Source: Saccoglossus kowalevskii
Taxonomy: Eukaryota; Hemichordata; Enteropneusta; Harrimaniidae
Reading direction: 5' to 3'
DNA length: 11,993 nucleotides
Assembly: GCF_000003605.2 (NCBI RefSeq)
Contig: NW_003121418.1
Coordinates: 11,787 to 23,779, forward strand
Shown here piece after piece: positions 8,696 to 11,993 of the stretch. A program made the translations under genes and the position numbers. The stretch's first letter is position 1; the number at the start of each line of letters is the position of its first letter. A model generated the notes under the pieces. That model saw only the letters and a list, made by a program, of their open reading frames with translations. It did no database searches and had not been told where the DNA came from.

Positions 8696-10128
8696 GTATT
8701 TATACCACACTCATTATTTATTTATATATATTAACACTTGCAATGCTATGGCATATGAGTGTATCTTAGGTAAACCTCATATTTTGAAACAAAATTTAAA
8801 AATGAATTTGATTACTTTTTGGAATGCCTCAAGTCGCTTTGAATGTACCATGTATCTTCATTAAAATTGGATCAAAACGCATTAGTCCTCAAAATGTCTG
8901 CTTTGTATTACGTGACATGATTGTTTGTTCAAATTTGGTTCAGTATATGAATTTTTTAACTCAAGATTTATGAATGGGAAATAGGATTTCTTTTTAAAAG
9001 CTACCTAAAATTTGTGATTCGAAACACTAAGAATAATCAGTGTTTCATGTATGTATTTTTATGTTACTTTGAGGCTGAGTGTCAATCAATTCATGCAAAA
9101 TAAATAAAATGCCATGACTAAGGGTTATGGTTGGTATACTTGGTTGTCTTGAACGTTTGTTTATTAATAAGTGTTTATGTCTTAGATAACAAATGGCAGG
9201 TTTATTTTTGATATTCAAGCGTATATTTGTCTTTGTAAATCTGCCATTTGAAGCGGTGTTTTGTGTCGGAAAAAAAAGAAAAATTAACAATTTGTACGTG
9301 TATATTTAATCAAATAAAATGAATTTCTTGAATTTTCAAAAATCAAATAAAATGTATTTCTTTATTGTTGGCAACAGTGCTAGGGAGCCTTACTTATTAT
9401 TCTGATTTGCCTATGGCAAAACATGATTTTCTCCAGCATATATATATTCAATTAGTTTGTGGCACATATACCATGGCTAGATGCATTCTACTATTTTTTT
9501 AGAAATTTCAAACATTGTATACTGTAATGGCTTTAGTGTACAATATTTATCCGTCTTCTTGCAAATTAATGATAAGAGCAAATATGCCCATACATTTTGT
9601 GTAATGCATCCCGAATATATTCTGGCTGATTAAAAACAGATGCAGCTGAATTATAAAACAAAGTTTGAACTACTTGTTCCAACGTAATACAATCCAAAAT
9701 GGTAAACAGATATACTAACATACGTCAATGAACAAACAGAAAATACATGAACACAGAAGGCAGTACGAATTTGAGACAATGTTGACAAGTTTGTCTTTCA
9801 CAGTGATCAGTCAAATATATACAAATGCCCAAACAAATACCATACTTCATTTCACTTTCCATATTTCGGGACTTGGAAATCAGTGTTATGACATGTGAGA
9901 AATATGTCATGACTGGGATGTATGATCGGGTAATTTTCCTCTAAAAACAGGCAAACAGGCTTAAGGCTCGGGAATTTGATTGCAGAATAGAAAAGCGTAC
10001 ATAGGCGTTTATATGATTACCATGTGGAAATATAAAAACGAAATGAAATACAGCATTCAGTTTGGAATTGAAACTGTATAATAATCATACAAAATAAAAC
10101 TAACAGCTGTTAAACTATTTAATTTCAG
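8696..10128 (+). other. Intron 3 of the plus-strand gene; no other gene seen
   Basis: It runs from GTATTT at 8696 to TAATTTCAG at 10128. The first part, to about 9510, belongs to copy 1 of the large direct repeat. A short direct repeat, AATCAAATAAAATG(A/T)ATTTCTT, occurs at 9308-9329 and 9341-9362. The minus-strand open frames at 9045-9290 and 9725-9910 have no recognisable protein features. Confidence 0.55.
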
Positions 10129-10242
10129 ATGTGCCGTTTACTACGTTGTTCCCGACGACCCTAAAAGAAACTACTATAGCTGAAACCGCAGAACCTGAGT
10201 CAACAGAAGGTACAACATTAAAACATACAACAGTATTATCAG
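10129..10242 (+). CDS. Coding exon 4: Thr/Glu-rich stalk, two possible donors
   Basis: The acceptor is AATTTCAG at 10128. The split codon G|AT gives D82, after which the frame encodes a Thr-, Glu- and Pro-rich segment with TTLFPTTLKETT and AETAEPESTE. Two donors are possible. One is GAAG|GTACAA at 10210 (81-base exon); the other is ATCAG|GTGACG at 10243 (114-base exon, adding GTTLKHTTVLS). Both leave phase 1, so both keep the frame. The added residues keep the same Thr-rich composition, which favours the longer form or alternative use. Reading on meets a stop at 10312-10314, so a donor is required unless the gene ends there. Further exons lie outside the window. Confidence 0.6.
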
Positions 10243-11915
10243 GTGACGGTTGGTACATACGACACATACACATAATCCATTGTAAAATAGTGCACCGGTG
10301 TATAAACAAGACATAATATTCAAGTGTCCGTGGTTTATATGTGGTTTTAATATTTGCTGTCAATAGTTACTAACCATCTTCACATTTTGATGTGAAAACC
10401 ATTATAGTAAATTCATTTAGAATACTTAAACCTGGAACGAGTTAAATATACAATTCACGTTACAGTGGCGGGTCCAGCAAAGTGTATTGGGGGGTCCAAG
10501 TTTCGTTTAAGATATACGGAACGTAAATCGCGGAAAAGCTATACGTAATCCAGATGATATGGATCGTCATGCGTTGGGGGGCATGCCCCCCTGCCCCCTT
10601 CTGAATCCGCCACTGTCACGTTAATATTCATATCAATACATAAATAAATAAATACAATTCTAAATCAGCCATGCGACAAAATTATTTCCTGTTTAGTCCA
10701 GGCATGTATAACACGACTCTCTTGTCGCATTAAATTTCTATACCAAAGGAGTGTTTTATTTTGATCGGGTTAACACTCATATATTCGATTGGACTTAGCG
10801 AATCCGAGTCGAGAATCATATTCATTATGCTGCCTAATTTTATTTCTAAAATGCATAATCACGTGATGTGTTTACTATCAACCTCAAGCTACAAATGTAT
10901 GAGTTTACTTACTTCACTTTATTTTTTATATTTAACACTTTTTACACATAGCACAATATTTTAATAGTGCAAAAAAACAAATATATTTATAGTTGATGCA
11001 TGGTATGAACATATAACGTGAAATGGTCTCATTTTATCTTTTGTCCAACAAATGTATCAAATATGAGTAGATTAAACACATTTAAATAGCAAATCTGGTT
11101 TTAATGGTCTAAATTTTCGATGAACTTGATACATAATTCATTAACAGATGCCCTGAGCAATTCATAATGGCAAATTTATACACATTTGGAATATTATGGC
11201 ATATGAGTGCATCTTAGGTAATGAACACAGGCCTCATATTTTGAAACCGAATTTAAGGATAAATTCGATTAATCATTGGAAAAATTCAAGTTCTTTTGAA
11301 TATACCATGTATCATTATTACAATTGCTATTTTCTCAATTCAATTCACATTGGTAAAAACGCATTGGTTTTCAACATGTCTGTTATGTTTTATGTGACAT
11401 GATTTAGTTTAGTATATGATATTGTAAACTCAACATTTATGAAATGGGATGTTACTCATTTTTGTCTAAAAGCTTCCTAAACTTTGTGAATCAAAACACT
11501 GAGAATAATCAATGTTTGATGTCTGTAATTTGATGTTAATTTCAGGCAGATTGTTAACCAATAACATGGAAAATTACTAAAAAGCCATTATTAAGGATTA
11601 TAGTTGGTATATTTGGTTGTCATGAACGTTTGTCAGGTTTATTTTTGATATTCAAGCCGTAATATTGAAAATATATTTTTACTTGTAAATCTGGCATTTT
11701 AAAAATAGCTGTGTCTTGTGCGGATAAACAAGAAAGAATAATAAAAATAATAAATAAGAATGATTTTTTTTATTTTTGTCAATAAACCTTGTGGACATTA
11801 ACTATTATTTGCCTTCGGTAAAATATTTATTTTCTACAAAATATATATTCAATTAGTTTTGTGGTACATATACCATGGCTACGCGCATTCTATCATTGGT
11901 TATAGAAATATAAAA
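10237..11915 (+). repeat. Copy 2 of the large direct repeat, exon-depleted
   Basis: It aligns colinearly with 7537-9510 but lacks the counterpart of 7866-8482 (coding exons 1 and 2) and has no intact exon 3. It has also gained a 153-bp transposon at 10463-10615. It lies in intron 4 or 3' of the gene and has no long open frame. At 11115-11160 the sequence TTTTCGATGAACT... weakly resembles exon 3 with its acceptor AG destroyed. I see no functional exon in it. Confidence 0.75.
10455..10623. mobile_element. hAT-type MITE with 8-bp target-site duplication
   Basis: The element is 10463-10615 (153 bp), flanked by an exact 8-bp direct repeat, TCACGTTA, at 10455-10462 and 10616-10623. Its ends are CAGTGGCGGGTCCAG and the complement of CTGAATCCGCCACTG, matching in 13 of 15 positions. 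An 8-bp duplication and CAG(T/G)G-type termini are characteristic of the hAT superfamily. It encodes nothing and must have been moved by a transposase elsewhere. It contains a perfect 16-bp palindrome, GGGGGGCATGCCCCCC, at 10576-10591. It is absent from the matching position in copy 1, so it arrived after the duplication. Confidence 0.88.
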
Positions 11916-11993
11916 CAAATTGTGACTGTGCCATTTCCTTTGAGCAACCTCATATATGCTCTAGTTTAATACAAATGCCATACAGATGGGATA
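11916..11993. other. Window end; no feature seen
   Basis: The sequence past the end of the duplicated block shows no exon or repeat signal. The plus-strand gene probably continues beyond the window, because exon 4 ends in phase 1 with no supported downstream exon here. Confidence 0.4.

Larger units (their letters stand above)
7537..9510 (+). repeat. Copy 1 of a large diverged direct repeat (spans coding exons 1-3)
   Basis: This segment aligns colinearly with 10237-11915. Matching blocks are roughly 7537-7640 with 10237-10340, 7650-7865 with 10712-10920, 8483-8615 with 10953-11100, and 8736-9510 with 11185-11915. The best-conserved stretches include TGATGCATGGTATGAACATA (8523 and 10995) and ACATATACCATGGCTA (9465 and about 11866). 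Copy 1 alone carries 7866-8482, which holds coding exons 1 and 2, and an intact exon 3. It also has about 40 bases near 9162-9202 that are absent from copy 2. The repeat starts in intron 1 and ends in intron 3. Confidence 0.8.

Noticed and set aside
10115-10363. 82-codon minus-strand open frame over exon 4
   Set aside because: It is the antisense shadow of the plus-strand exon, whose splice sites and phase fit the neighbouring exons.
11147-11168. Possible terminal exon after AACAG at 11147, ending at an in-frame TAA
   Set aside because: The acceptor has a poor pyrimidine tract and the exon would add only about six residues. It lies in the decayed copy 2, so support is too weak.
11541-11580. 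Acceptor-like TTAATTTCAG in copy 2
   Set aside because: The phase-1 continuation hits a stop within about 11 codons, with no donor and no stalk-like composition.

Overview
The window looks like nuclear DNA of a metazoan, most likely an invertebrate. It is AT-rich, has no long open frames, and shows short exons bounded by GT/AG splice signals, a small hAT-type transposon with a clean target-site duplication, and remains of a secreted immunoglobulin-fold protein. The lineage cannot be fixed from the sequence. No RNA gene, CRISPR array or bacterial-style operon was seen.

Left part (1-1937): no gene recognised, only AT-rich sequence with a few short repeats. Next (1938-2752, minus strand) comes an intronless stretch encoding a signal-peptide-like segment, two tandem Ig-like domains and a hydrophobic C-terminal tail. 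It is split over three frames and lacks a recognisable ATG, so it is probably a pseudogene. A TATA-like box lies upstream of it on the same strand. From about 2960 to 3850 is a CpG-richer block with NRF1-like, YY1-like and CCAAT motifs, which looks like a promoter or CpG-island region. From 3850 to 6120 I see no gene, only small inverted repeats.

Right part (about 6150 to the window end, plus strand): a multi-exon gene that runs off the window. A probable non-coding leader exon ends at 6210. Coding exons are 7896-7940, 8288-8420, 8630-8695 and 10129-10242 (or 10129-10209). They join in one frame with consistent phases. The product starts with an acidic tail of about 21 residues, followed by one membrane helix and a Ser/Thr/Glu-rich stalk with four closely spaced N-glycosylation sequons. 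This is the layout of a type II membrane glycoprotein. Any C-terminal ectodomain lies beyond the window.

The 5' half of this gene (about 7537-9510) recurs as a diverged, colinear copy at about 10237-11915. That copy has lost the segment holding coding exons 1 and 2, has no intact exon 3, and has gained a 153-bp hAT MITE. The locus therefore records a tandem duplication followed by decay of the second unit. I found no clear sign of a new biological system. The most notable items are the duplication history, the stalk gene and the broken Ig gene.
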